Assembly: GCF_014192335.1 (NCBI RefSeq)
Contig: NZ_JACHXU010000002.1
Coordinates: 124,001-188,000, forward strand
Source of the DNA: Aporhodopirellula rubra
Lineage (GTDB): Bacteria > Planctomycetota > Planctomycetia > Pirellulales > Pirellulaceae
Direction: 5' to 3'
Length of the DNA: 64,000 nucleotides
Part shown: one piece after another, positions 44,664 through 53,475 of the stretch
Numbering within the stretch: the stretch's first letter is position 1
How the letters are laid out: the number at the start of each line of letters is the position of its first letter
Made by a program: the position numbers and the translations under genes
Notes under the pieces: model-generated
What the model was told of the DNA's origin: nothing
Databases searched by the model: none
What the model saw: only the letters and a program-made list of their open reading frames with translations

Positions 44664-46016
44664 CTAGAACCCGGCTTCGACCGCAACGCTCAACCCAAAG
44701 AAACTGAGGTCATCATCGAGCGGACCGTCCGTCGACAGGCCGTTATCGGAACCGGCAAAGACGGCGATCGGATTAGCACCACCGACGCCACCGAAGTGTT
44801 GTGCTTCCATCGCGACTCGCATCGCCAACCAATCCGCCGGGACATACTGAATCCCAAATTTCAACTCGGCACTGGTGGCCATCGAGTTCGAAAGATCACT
44901 CCAATCCTGCACGCCGATCGCGTTCATCGTCTGAAGAAGATCGTTGGCGGAGTCCACGACCGAGTACTCTTGATTGCCGAACAGCAACGCCCCCCGTGCG
45001 TCAGCGAACAACGACAATCGATTCAACGGCAACTGATGATTGAACCGCATCGCGACGGTAGGTCCGATACCGCGAAATTCGGTCTGAGCAGCAACCGTAT
45101 CAGGCGTGCCGAGCAACGCTTCATTGGTCCGTGCGAGGTACCCTTGTTTGATCCGGGCATAACGAAGACCAGCGAAAATTTCGATCGGAAGACTCAGTGA
45201 TCGCTGCACTTCCATGTCAATCACATCGGCGCGAACGGTACTGCGAAAGTCACCTTCCTCAACGAGATCGACCCCCGTCACGATGTCACCGTCTTCGGCG
45301 AGATAGCCAACCGTTCCCCAAGTTCCTACCGGGATGATCCCATTGCCATCACCGGCGTGAAAACTCGTCGAGTGATCGAACTGCCAATAACGCATCCGAT
45401 ACCCGAGTTTGCCCGCGGCCGGCATCACACCAAACTCAACCCGAGGACTGTGTTTGAGCTTCCAAGGGAACATCACCTGCGAATAACCGTCATCGGTTTC
45501 AACGATCAACGCGGACGTGTTGCTCTGGACGGCCTGAACGATCACGCTTTCGTACGTGGCAAAATAACGAGGCGACTTCCGGCCTTTGAAATGCAATGGG
45601 CTGTGGAGCTGCGAACGCAGTTGTCCGATCTCCATATGCTGAGCAGAAAGCTGTGACTGCAAATCGGCGAGCTGCAACGTGACCGGATCAACCGAGTCAT
45701 AATTTTCAAAACCGACCGTGCGGAGAGTGTCGGCCGATCCCGGAACGAGAGTCGACGGCACTTCCTCGTCTTTCCGCCCACCAACGTATCCACTCGATGT
45801 CGCGACGCTCTCCTCACTCACTCCCTCGATATCCTGCATGCCCAGCAGGCTTGCGAACTCCTCAGGAGTGATGTCTTGACCGGTAACCTGCCCTGCCGTC
45901 ATCCATGGAATGAACGCCGTCAACAGGATCGCAACCCAAGAAGCGTTCACGCGTAGGAATGTGAAATGACGGACGCCGCCACGACCCGTTGGTAGTTCTC
46001 TAAAGTGGTTCATCAT
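44664..46016 (-). CDS. Predicted outer-membrane beta-barrel protein
   Basis: Start at the ATG at 46016 that overlaps the TGA of the halogenase gene (ATGA; a second ATG follows directly). 450 residues. A signal sequence lies in the first about 48 residues (WVAILLTAFIPWMTAGQ), then a coiled-coil-like segment (LQLADLQSQLSAQHMEIGQLRSQL in parts, about 115-140). A C-terminal region of alternating beta strands ends in Phe, the usual outer-membrane barrel terminus. It resembles planctomycete barrel proteins of the BBP7/Lpg1974 kind. The pairing with a halogenase is unusual; the functional link is unknown. Confidence 0.75.
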   Translation of the reverse strand: MMNHFRELPTGRGGVRHFTFLRVNASWVAILLTAFIPWMTAGQVTGQDITPEEFASLLGMQDIEGVSEESVATSSGYVGGRKDEEVPSTLVPGSADTLRTVGFENYDSVDPVTLQLADLQSQLSAQHMEIGQLRSQLHSPLHFKGRKSPRYFATYESVIVQAVQSNTSALIVETDDGYSQVMFPWKLKHSPRVEFGVMPAAGKLGYRMRYWQFDHSTSFHAGDGNGIIPVGTWGTVGYLAEDGDIVTGVDLVEEGDFRSTVRADVIDMEVQRSLSLPIEIFAGLRYARIKQGYLARTNEALLGTPDTVAAQTEFRGIGPTVAMRFNHQLPLNRLSLFADARGALLFGNQEYSVVDSANDLLQTMNAIGVQDWSDLSNSMATSAELKFGIQYVPADWLAMRVAMEAQHFGGVGGANPIAVFAGSDNGLSTDGPLDDDLSFFGLSVAVEAGF

Positions 46017-47740
46017 GACAGCACGTTTACTCGGTGGAGGGTAGGCGAAGGTGGGAGGCGATGGGTTCCGACACGAGCGTCCGATGCTGGTGCGGAACCG
46101 TGGATGGCATGAATCAGATCGCCATGGGTGGGCAACCTGGTACAAATTTCTTGATGGCGAGAACGAATCGCGGTGAGCAACGCCGCCGCAGAATCCGCAT
46201 GCATTTGGGGTGCAAACGAGACCGAGTCTTGGCCGCTCGGCGGACAAACGCCGGGCTCAATCCCCGCAGGACTCAGGATGAAGTGATGGTTTGCCTCGGC
46301 AAACGTTGGATCACGTGCGGGAAGCAGCACCCGTCCCGTCGTGACGTACTCCTCCATCAGCGTCGACAACGACTCGGGCATAACCACGCTCGCCGCGTCT
46401 GTCCAAAACGGAGTGTCGCGCCGACGCGAGACGACGTAGTGCATTAGTACAAAATCTCGAACCTGATGATAAACATCCGTCATTCGAGCGTTGAACGTTT
46501 TTTGATCGAAGTGGTCGGCATGAAACGCGAGCGGCGTCGCAGGCGGCAAGCATTCAACGAGCTCGTCTAACGCACGTTGAACCAAAAAGATGCCCGTCGA
46601 TTCGAGCGGCTCGACAAACCCGGCGGACAATCCCAGAGCGACGCAATTGCCGATCCACTGGTTGCGACGCATGCCGACCCGCATCGGAACAGTCTTCGTT
46701 TGAATGGTCTCGGGGTCAACTCCGACTAACTCGCACAACTCACGTCGAGCCGCGTCGTCGGTAATGTGTTTGGACGAAAAGACATAGCCGCACCCGGTGG
46801 TTTCGGCCAAAGGGATCTGCCATGACCAACCGGCGTTCATTCCCTTACTGATCGTGTACGGTGACAAGCGGACATGACGTTGCCCCGAGTCGTTATCTTT
46901 GACACCTCGATCGGTGGTACCGTGGCGACTCGGCACGCGTAGCGTAATGGCTCGGTCGCAGATCAATTGATCCGACCAGTCTTCCCACGGTGATTGCAGT
47001 TCGCGTTCAATCAAAACGCTCGCAAATCCGCTGCAATCTAAATACAGATCCGCAGCCAACGCGGGTTCACCGTCGAGATGAAGACACGCAATGTTGCCGC
47101 GTTCATCGACGGAGGCACCATCGACGTCGCCGACATAATGGCGAACACCTTCGTCGATCGCGACTTCCTTGAGAAAGCCAGCAAGTTTTCCTGCGTCGAG
47201 ATGGAAAGCGTAGTTCTGCGCGACGCTGGGACAGTCCAGCTCACGTGGCGCGCATCCCTGCTCGCACAACTCACGCTGGAAACTGTAATCCGTGTATTGA
47301 GAATCGCTCGGCAGCCAGCCTTCGCGAACGCCACGTTGCCATGTATGGATTAAGTCCGATCCGTTAATCGGGCATCCGCATATCCCGAACGGATGCCAAT
47401 AACGATGAGACGACTCGACCCAATCGTCGAACCGAATCGCGAGTTTATAAGTGGCACCGGTACGACGAATGAATTCATCCTCGTCGATGCCCATGTTTTC
47501 GATCCAGTCGACCATCGCCGGGATCGTTGCTTCACCGACGCCGATCGGTGGCAATCGATCTGACTCAACCACCGAAACCCGACAACCGACGCGTCTTTTG
47601 AGGGTGGCTGCGCTCATCCATCCCGCCGTTCCACCGCCAACAATAACGATGTGACAATCGCGATCCACGCCGGCATTTGCGGCCTTCAGGCCGCCAAGTG
47701 GTCGCAGTGTCGTCGGATTGAATTCAGTGGGCGCAGTCAT
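46013..47740 (-). CDS. Flavin-dependent halogenase (tryptophan-halogenase family)
   Basis: Starts at the ATG at 47740 (MTAPTEFNPTT); the frame runs further upstream. 575 residues. The FAD motif is GGGTAGW (35-41) and IGVGEATIP follows. K99 in GATYKLAIRF aligns with the catalytic Lys79 of PrnA, and the WSWQIP at 305-310 is the halogenase WxWxIP signature. FVEPLESTGIF (375-385) supplies the counterpart of PrnA E346. All hallmark residues are thus present, so real halogenation is likely, with an unknown substrate (free or carrier-bound). It needs a flavin reductase, none of which is nearby. The gene heads a unit with the beta-barrel gene and diverges from cheY. Confidence 0.9.
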   Translation of the reverse strand: MTAPTEFNPTTLRPLGGLKAANAGVDRDCHIVIVGGGTAGWMSAATLKRRVGCRVSVVESDRLPPIGVGEATIPAMVDWIENMGIDEDEFIRRTGATYKLAIRFDDWVESSHRYWHPFGICGCPINGSDLIHTWQRGVREGWLPSDSQYTDYSFQRELCEQGCAPRELDCPSVAQNYAFHLDAGKLAGFLKEVAIDEGVRHYVGDVDGASVDERGNIACLHLDGEPALAADLYLDCSGFASVLIERELQSPWEDWSDQLICDRAITLRVPSRHGTTDRGVKDNDSGQRHVRLSPYTISKGMNAGWSWQIPLAETTGCGYVFSSKHITDDAARRELCELVGVDPETIQTKTVPMRVGMRRNQWIGNCVALGLSAGFVEPLESTGIFLVQRALDELVECLPPATPLAFHADHFDQKTFNARMTDVYHQVRDFVLMHYVVSRRRDTPFWTDAASVVMPESLSTLMEEYVTTGRVLLPARDPTFAEANHHFILSPAGIEPGVCPPSGQDSVSFAPQMHADSAAALLTAIRSRHQEICTRLPTHGDLIHAIHGSAPASDARVGTHRLPPSPTLHRVNVLS

Positions 47741-48063
47741 AGACAGGGGAGTAGCAAATTCCACTGACGGTCGGAAGACTATTTTCGCAAAAACAAATAT
47801 TGCCTTCTGCAACTGCACAAGCCCCAAAATGGAAAACCGCACAAATTGCAACCTCTCTCATTTCGATTCTTCCGCACGTGCAACGTATCGCGACACGCCC
47901 AAATTAACCGAATGCTTGTCGACTATTTTTTGCCTCCATACCTCACTGAAGAGAGCTAGTTTTCCATTAGGAAGGACGCACTGAGCAACGTGGCCTCAAC
48001 GGCACGCGTCACTTCCTACCTTTGCCCCCCTTTTCTCAATTTGCACAGACAGAGATCTCTTAG
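47741..48063. promoter_or_regulatory. AT-richer divergent control region between halogenase and cheY
   Basis: About 320 bases, notably AT-rich around 47780-47960. It should hold divergent promoters for the halogenase-barrel unit and cheY-cheX. No consensus boxes or genes were identified. Confidence 0.4.
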
Positions 48064-48438
48064 ATGAAAGTTTTGTTGGTGGATGATTCCGGTGTCATGC
48101 GAAAAATTATCGCACGCGGACTCAACAGCCTTTGGGTCGACGAAGTGGTCGAAGCGGCCGACGGCGTCGAAGCGTTATCCAAATTTGGAGACGGCGTCGG
48201 ATTCGACATGATCCTGACGGATTGGAACATGCCGAATATGAACGGACTCGAATTCGTCAAAGCGGTCCGAAACGATGGCCACAAACTTCCCATCATGATG
48301 ATCACGACCGAGACTGAAAAATCGCAAGTCCTGCTGGCCATCCAAGCCGGCGTGAACGACTACCTCGTCAAGCCGTTTGATCAAGAAACGCTTCAAAAGA
48401 AACTCGAACGCGTGATCCCAAACCCGACGCTCGCGTAA
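48064..48438 (+). CDS. CheY-like single-domain response regulator
   Basis: 124 residues of receiver domain only. Acidic pocket D7/D8, phosphoacceptor D53 (ILTDWNMPNMNG), T81/T82 and K103 (VKPF) are in place, with the WNMP signature typical of true CheY. It should be phosphorylated by CheA and act on the flagellar motor or another target. The cheX gene follows 27 bases later, pairing a regulator with its phosphatase away from the main che operon. Confidence 0.92.
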   Translation: MKVLLVDDSGVMRKIIARGLNSLWVDEVVEAADGVEALSKFGDGVGFDMILTDWNMPNMNGLEFVKAVRNDGHKLPIMMITTETEKSQVLLAIQAGVNDYLVKPFDQETLQKKLERVIPNPTLA

Positions 48439-48465
48439 CAACTCGTCAAACCAGACCGCCCCGTC

Positions 48466-48984
48466 ATGCCTCTGCTTTCCCTCGACATCGAAACCGTGAT
48501 CGCCAACGCGATCGATTCATCCATCCGAGAAACATTCTCACTGATGATCGGTCAAGAGCTCACTCACGTTCAAACGAACCGTGTCGTCAACAAAATGCCG
48601 ACCGTCGGGAAATATAATCAAAACCGACCGGTCGACTACGACGAGGAAATCACCGTGGTCGTTGGACTCAGTGGCCAATTACAAGGCAGCGTGAGCGTCT
48701 GCATGGATCTTGAATCGGCACTGCTGTGGACCGAAAATTTGATCGACCACCAATCCGCCACTCTCGATCAAACCGTAATCGATGCGATCAGTGAACTCGG
48801 CAACATCGTCACCGGCGGCGCGAAGAGAAGACTGGAAGACCGCGATCTCGCGCTAGGTCTTCCGTATGTAATGTTGGCCGGCAAATCCCGACTCGCTTTC
48901 CCGAGTTCCTGCGAACCGCTGCAGGTCGAGTACGCCTTCGGTGGTCACGAAATGAACGTATTCATTTCGTTGACCACCGCTTAA
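48466..48984 (+). CDS. cheX: CheX-like CheY-P phosphatase
   Basis: 172 residues. The CheC/CheX/FliY phosphatase motif appears as SELGNIVTGGAK with E110 and N113, the residues that place and activate water for CheY-P dephosphorylation. One such motif is present, as in CheX. The region LSGQLQGSVSVCMDLESA is the beta-strand core. Directly follows a cheY and likely resets that regulator. Confidence 0.85.
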   Translation: MPLLSLDIETVIANAIDSSIRETFSLMIGQELTHVQTNRVVNKMPTVGKYNQNRPVDYDEEITVVVGLSGQLQGSVSVCMDLESALLWTENLIDHQSATLDQTVIDAISELGNIVTGGAKRRLEDRDLALGLPYVMLAGKSRLAFPSSCEPLQVEYAFGGHEMNVFISLTTA

Positions 48985-49018
48985 CAACTCCCTGCGAGGG
49001 GCGATTGCTTTTAACCAA

Positions 49019-49083
49019 TAACGATGCGCGGACATCGTTGACCAGAATCGCCATTCATCAAAAGGCGTCCACTGAGAGACGCC
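49019..49083. terminator. Two tandem hairpins between convergent cheX and phosphofructokinase genes
   Basis: AACGATG/CATCGTT (7 bp, six-base loop, 49020-49039) and GGCGTC/GACGCC (6 bp, eight-base loop, 49064-49083) lie in the 120-base convergent gap. Neither has a strong T run, but the placement fits terminators. Confidence 0.4.
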
Positions 49084-49104
49084 CCATAGCCCCGTAGACG
49101 CAAA

Positions 49105-50334
49105 CTACGCGTGGGCGGTTTCGACAGCTTCGTTCTTCGGCTGATGAATCCCGGCGAGCAGTTCGCCGAACCATGGCACGTCGATATCAAACGGTTTGCC
49201 GCCCTTGATGCGTTCGAATTCGATCGCTCGCAATTCATCGCCACGTTCTTCATCTTCACCGATGACACCACCATCGCCGACCAAGGCACATTCAACGGCC
49301 TTCTTCGCACAACGGGCGATCAACGCGATGTCGTCTTCGTTCGCCGCAGCCGCACGTGAGTAGTAACCGCTCTTCTGAATCAGTGTCTTCTCTGCACCCA
49401 ACATGGCGGCAAACTGTTTGCCGAACCATTTGCCAGGGTTCACCGCGTCGAGTTTGTAGTGGCCGAACGCGTCGCGTGGGACTTCTTCCCCACGTGATTC
49501 GATTTCAGCAACAATCGCTTCAACGCCGGCGCCTTCGGAGATGAAGATGTTGACGCAATCATGCTCGTCCATGATCGCCTTCAGACGTTGGGCTTCGTGT
49601 TCGAGGTCGAAGTGCATTTCGGGGATGTACACCCCGTGAACGTCGCGGCGTTCTTTCGAAAGACCGATCTCGGGAAGAAAATTCATCTTCGCGAGCCGTT
49701 CGCGATATTTCGCTGCCGTGGCCGCGGTGAGCCAACCACAGTTGCGGCCCATGACTTCGTGAACGATCAACATGCGAGGGTTCGCATTGTGTTCAGAAAC
49801 GACATTCTCGAAGAACTTCGCTCCGACTTCCGCCGCTGTCCACGCACCAAGACTTTGTTTGATCGGAATCACATCGTTGTCGATCGTCTTAGGAAGCCCT
49901 ACGACGGTCAGTGCGTAATTGTGCTTCGCCAAGTAAGCAGCCAAATCGGCAGCAGTCGTGTTGGTGTCGTCACCTCCGATCGTGTGCAGAACGTCCACAC
50001 AATCTGTTTGCAATTGCTCGGCGGCCACCTGCAAAGGATCTTGACCCTCATTGACGAGCCCCCGCTTCACGCAATCGGCCACGTTCGTCAACTTGATTCG
50101 GCTGTTGCCGATGGGGCTGCCACCGTGTTCATGCAAAATGTGAGCCCGCTCTCGAATTTCAGGCGTCACCGGGAAACTGTCGCCGAGCAACAACCCCTTA
50201 TAGCCCGAGCGATAGCAGATGATTTCGATTTCCGGGGCCTTCTCGGTGTACGATTGAATTAAGGCACCGATCGCGGACGAAAGACAGGGGGCCAGCCCCC
50301 CGGCGGTGAGAATTCCGACTCGTTTGACCGACAT
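49105..50334 (-). CDS. pfp: Pyrophosphate-dependent 6-phosphofructokinase
   Basis: 409 residues. PKTIDND (148-154) holds the catalytic Asp pair and GGDD (120-123) has Asp where ATP-dependent enzymes have Gly, the accepted marker of pyrophosphate use. MGRNCGWL and EGAG are other family segments. It interconverts fructose 6-phosphate and fructose 1,6-bisphosphate reversibly in glycolysis/gluconeogenesis. Monocistronic, divergent from a methyltransferase gene. Confidence 0.95.
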   Translation of the reverse strand: MSVKRVGILTAGGLAPCLSSAIGALIQSYTEKAPEIEIICYRSGYKGLLLGDSFPVTPEIRERAHILHEHGGSPIGNSRIKLTNVADCVKRGLVNEGQDPLQVAAEQLQTDCVDVLHTIGGDDTNTTAADLAAYLAKHNYALTVVGLPKTIDNDVIPIKQSLGAWTAAEVGAKFFENVVSEHNANPRMLIVHEVMGRNCGWLTAATAAKYRERLAKMNFLPEIGLSKERRDVHGVYIPEMHFDLEHEAQRLKAIMDEHDCVNIFISEGAGVEAIVAEIESRGEEVPRDAFGHYKLDAVNPGKWFGKQFAAMLGAEKTLIQKSGYYSRAAAANEDDIALIARCAKKAVECALVGDGGVIGEDEERGDELRAIEFERIKGGKPFDIDVPWFGELLAGIHQPKNEAVETAHA

Positions 50335-50438
50335 GACGATATTTCCCTGAGTGAGGCTCGAAAACAGATAACGGATTGGCAGACAACGCCGTCAACGGAC
50401 CCGGTAGATTATCGCATTGCGGCGGAATCGTCGCCTAG

Positions 50439-50467
50439 GCAGGGGCCCTGCGGTGCCCATGGGCGCC
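50439..50467. repeat. Two adjacent GC-rich palindromes upstream of pfp
   Basis: GCAGGGgCCCTGC (50439-50451) is followed immediately by a 16-base near-palindrome (GGTGCCC/GGGCGCC around AT, one G-T pair). They sit in the divergent region, about 105 bases from the pfp start and 97 from the methyltransferase gene. Possible operator or transcript structure. Confidence 0.4.
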
Positions 50468-50563
50468 TCAGTCGCCCTCAACCTGCCATTGCCGACCATT
50501 CTTTTCCCTTCGCAAAACACCTGATCCACTCTGTAACCCCGATCTCCCACTGTCACACTCAGC

Positions 50564-51001
50564 ATGCAATCGAAATTGATTCAGCAAATCCTGGTGGTGT
50601 TGCAATTCACGACCGCCGCAGCATTGGTCCTGACAGCGAACGACGTGCTGAATTCCCCCACCGCGATCACATCGATCATTGCCGGCGCGTTGCTCGGCGT
50701 TTGGGCTTGGGTGAGTTTCGGTTTGAAAAAGATCACGGTAATGCCGGAACTGAAATCGGACGCGGAACTGGTCACGGCGGGGCCTTACCGATTCATTCGC
50801 CACCCGATGTACACCGCCGTGGTGCTATTCTGTTTTGGTTTCCTTCTCACCTCGCCATCGATGTGGAAAGTCGCCACATGGATCCTGCTTATCGCGGTCG
50901 TGTCGGCGAAAGCAAGAATCGAGGAATCTTTTCTTTGCAAACGCTTCCCTCAATACCCTGATTACATCAAGCGAACGGGTCGGTTCATCCCGTTTTGGTG
51001 A
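50564..51001 (+). CDS. Isoprenylcysteine carboxyl methyltransferase/PEMT-family membrane methyltransferase
   Basis: 145 residues with three or four membrane helices. The family's SAM-binding signature is clear: AGPYRFIRHPMYTAVVL at about 72-88, then the E-rich ARIEESFLCKRFPQYPDYIKRTGRFIP end. Such enzymes methylate small or lipid substrates at the membrane. The substrate and pathway are unknown; no linked neighbour. Confidence 0.85.
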   Translation: MQSKLIQQILVVLQFTTAAALVLTANDVLNSPTAITSIIAGALLGVWAWVSFGLKKITVMPELKSDAELVTAGPYRFIRHPMYTAVVLFCFGFLLTSPSMWKVATWILLIAVVSAKARIEESFLCKRFPQYPDYIKRTGRFIPFW

Positions 51002-51369
51002 TCCCTTTTTGATCAAGCCGTATCAAACGAGCCGATTTTTTTGAATTTGATGGGCCAGAACCTCATCAGTCGGCAGTAAAGACGGTGGCACATCCTGACG
51101 TCCGCTCAACAGCGCACCAACCGTGCCGCCACGCTCCTGCCCATCGGCCGTCCTCAAACGTGCTCCCGCCTTCGGCAGCGGCAAGGTTGCCTTTCGCCTA
51201 ACGCCAACCTCCTGCCTCCCATCCGAACGACAACGCGGGCGGCACCGACGTGGTGGCAATGAATGCCCTGTTGCGACAAACATCATTCGCGAAAAACACC
51301 GAGTCCCGCCCCCCCGGACACTCCACACCTAACGCTACGAGTCAGACACACCGAGACGAGTAACAAACC
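51002..51369. other. Intergenic region, possibly repeat-derived
   Basis: About 370 bases, GC-rich at 51110-51260 with frames open on both strands but no protein pattern. The minus-strand reading (GVRRKATLPLPKAGAR) resembles spurious products annotated in planctomycete intergenic DNA, suggesting a dispersed repeat. The last part should contain the GH97 promoter. Confidence 0.35.
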
Positions 51370-53322
51370 ATGAACCGACATCGTTGCAATCAGTTGCTGT
51401 ACCTACTCGCTCTAACCGCGGGCGTGTTGACGCTCAATCGCTCCGCACTCGCGTTCGAACTCGAATCTCCTGACGGAAAGTTGTCGGCCGAGATCCTCGT
51501 CACCGAAGATGGCGATGTCACCGACCTGCTCACCTATTCTGTTTCATGGCAGGGACGATCAATCGTCACGCCGTCTCACGTCGGTTTAGACATCGCGGGT
51601 GCCGCTCGGACAACGGGCACCCAAACCGAACGAACCCAAACGAAAAGGATCAACCAAACGTGGACCCCCGTGTATGGCGAACGCAGCACCATCCGAGACC
51701 ACTACAACGAATTGACGTTGGACCTCAAGACTCGCGGTGATTCCCCGATAAACGTTTCTGTCACCTTTCGTGCCTACAACGAGGGTTTGGCGTTTCGATA
51801 CAAAATCGCGGGACAGACTGATCACGACCAAATTACGATCAAGCGTGAGTTAAGCGAATTCCGATTCCCGTCGGATCACAAGACGTGGGTCGCCTACAAC
51901 GCGCAAGGACAATACAAGGAAGCTCGATTAAGTACGGTCCGATCCGGTTGCGAGCGTCCAATGACCATACAAGCCGACCAGGATCTTTTCATTGCGATCG
52001 GCGAAGCAGGACTGGTTGACTATGCACGGATGAAATTCTCTCCGTTAAAAACTACCGACGCCGCCAAAGCCTCTTCTACGAGCGACGCGTCCACGACCGG
52101 GTTGGTGAGCGATCTCGACGGCATGGTGCGGATGGACTTGCCATCATCGACACCGTGGCGTTTTGTCATGGTTGCCAATCGCCCGGGCGAGTTGATTGAA
52201 AACAACTTTTTGCTCCTGAACCTGAACGAACCGTGTGCCATCGCGGACACCTCGTGGATCAAACCAGGAACCGTCCTGCGTGAGATGTCCCTGACCACTC
52301 AGGGCGGTATCGCCGCAGTCGACTTCGCCGTCGAACACAACATGCAGTACGTTCACTTCGACGCGGGTTGGTACGGCAACGAATACGACGACGCGTCTGA
52401 CGCCACCACAGTCACCGTTGATCCCAAACGTTCCGCCGGCCCGCTCGCACTACACGACATCATCGCGTACGCCCGAGAACGCGACATCGGTATCATCGTT
52501 TACGTCAACCGACGTGCATTGGAACGACAACGCGACGACATTTTGCCGCTCTACAAATCCTGGGGAATCGCCGGCGTCAAATACGGATTCGTGAAGGTCG
52601 GTTCTCAAGAATGGACGTCATGGTTGCACGACGCGATCCGCAAAGCCGCCGATCACGAATTGATGGTCGACGTCCACGATGAGTATCGCCCCACCGGATA
52701 CGAACGAACGTACCCAAACCTGATGACCACCGAAGGTATCCAGGGCGACGAAACGTCACCGAGCAACGTCGACACGCTGACGCTCCTATTCAGCCGATCC
52801 GTTTGCGGCCCCGCCGATAACACGATCTGCTACTTCGCTTCGCGTGTCGACGAGAATGCAACCCATGCTTACCAACTCGCAAAAGCCGTCTGCATCTACA
52901 GTCCGTGGCAATATCTCTACTGGTACGACCTCCCCAAACCTGCCGACAAAACCGAAGTCCCTTACGAAACCATAGGCAACGAACCCGAACTGGAGTATTT
53001 TGACGCGGTCCCGACCGCATGGGATGAAACCCGTGTGATCGAAGGTGAAATCGGCCGCTACGTGGTGATCGCTCGACGCAAAAAAGATCAGTGGTTCATC
53101 GGTGCAATGAACAGTGAATCCGAACGAACGATCGCATTGCCACTCGATTTCCTCTCCGCAGATCAACCCTACACCGCTCACCGCTATCTCGATGATCCCA
53201 CGGTCGGTACCCGTACCAAAGTCCGAATCATCAAAACACAAGTCAATCATTCCTCGGAAATCGAATTGACTCTCTCGGCACAGGGCGGTGAAGCGATCCG
53301 GATCGTTCCCGACGCTCGGTAA
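51370..53322 (+). CDS. Secreted glycoside hydrolase family 97 enzyme
   Basis: 650 residues with a signal peptide (1-28). An N-terminal beta-sandwich (about 30-285) precedes a (beta/alpha)8 barrel (VHFDAGWYG at about 328-336) and a C-terminal beta domain. HDEYRPTG (436-443) and TTEG with E455 match the GH97 catalytic region. The strand-4 segment reads KYGF with Gly406, where retaining members have an Asp nucleophile; by my knowledge of the family this favours the inverting, calcium-dependent alpha-glucosidase group. It acts on alpha-glucosides or galactosides outside the cytoplasm and fits with the neighbouring beta-helix protein. Confidence 0.9.
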   Translation: MNRHRCNQLLYLLALTAGVLTLNRSALAFELESPDGKLSAEILVTEDGDVTDLLTYSVSWQGRSIVTPSHVGLDIAGAARTTGTQTERTQTKRINQTWTPVYGERSTIRDHYNELTLDLKTRGDSPINVSVTFRAYNEGLAFRYKIAGQTDHDQITIKRELSEFRFPSDHKTWVAYNAQGQYKEARLSTVRSGCERPMTIQADQDLFIAIGEAGLVDYARMKFSPLKTTDAAKASSTSDASTTGLVSDLDGMVRMDLPSSTPWRFVMVANRPGELIENNFLLLNLNEPCAIADTSWIKPGTVLREMSLTTQGGIAAVDFAVEHNMQYVHFDAGWYGNEYDDASDATTVTVDPKRSAGPLALHDIIAYARERDIGIIVYVNRRALERQRDDILPLYKSWGIAGVKYGFVKVGSQEWTSWLHDAIRKAADHELMVDVHDEYRPTGYERTYPNLMTTEGIQGDETSPSNVDTLTLLFSRSVCGPADNTICYFASRVDENATHAYQLAKAVCIYSPWQYLYWYDLPKPADKTEVPYETIGNEPELEYFDAVPTAWDETRVIEGEIGRYVVIARRKKDQWFIGAMNSESERTIALPLDFLSADQPYTAHRYLDDPTVGTRTKVRIIKTQVNHSSEIELTLSAQGGEAIRIVPDAR

Positions 53323-53363
53323 CGCCCGCTACGGTGTGTTGCTCCTATCGCGTCAGCACACCA

Positions 53364-53396
53364 CGGTTTCACAACGGCTTCACAACGGTTTCACCA
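53364..53396 (+). repeat. Three tandem 11-bp direct repeats upstream of the beta-helix gene
   Basis: The unit CGGTTTCACAA occurs three times end to end (starts at 53364, 53375 and 53386; one base differs in the second, and the third ends in CA). Eleven bases is one helical turn, the spacing of PhoB/OmpR-type binding sites. It lies between the GH97 gene and the beta-helix gene, 80 bases before the latter. Confidence 0.6.
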
Positions 53397-53475
53397 TGCA
53401 ACCTCCCGCGACACCCGGCGGCCACCTGCAACCGCGATCACCCTCCAATCGCCTCCATCCACAAACCACGCTCCC

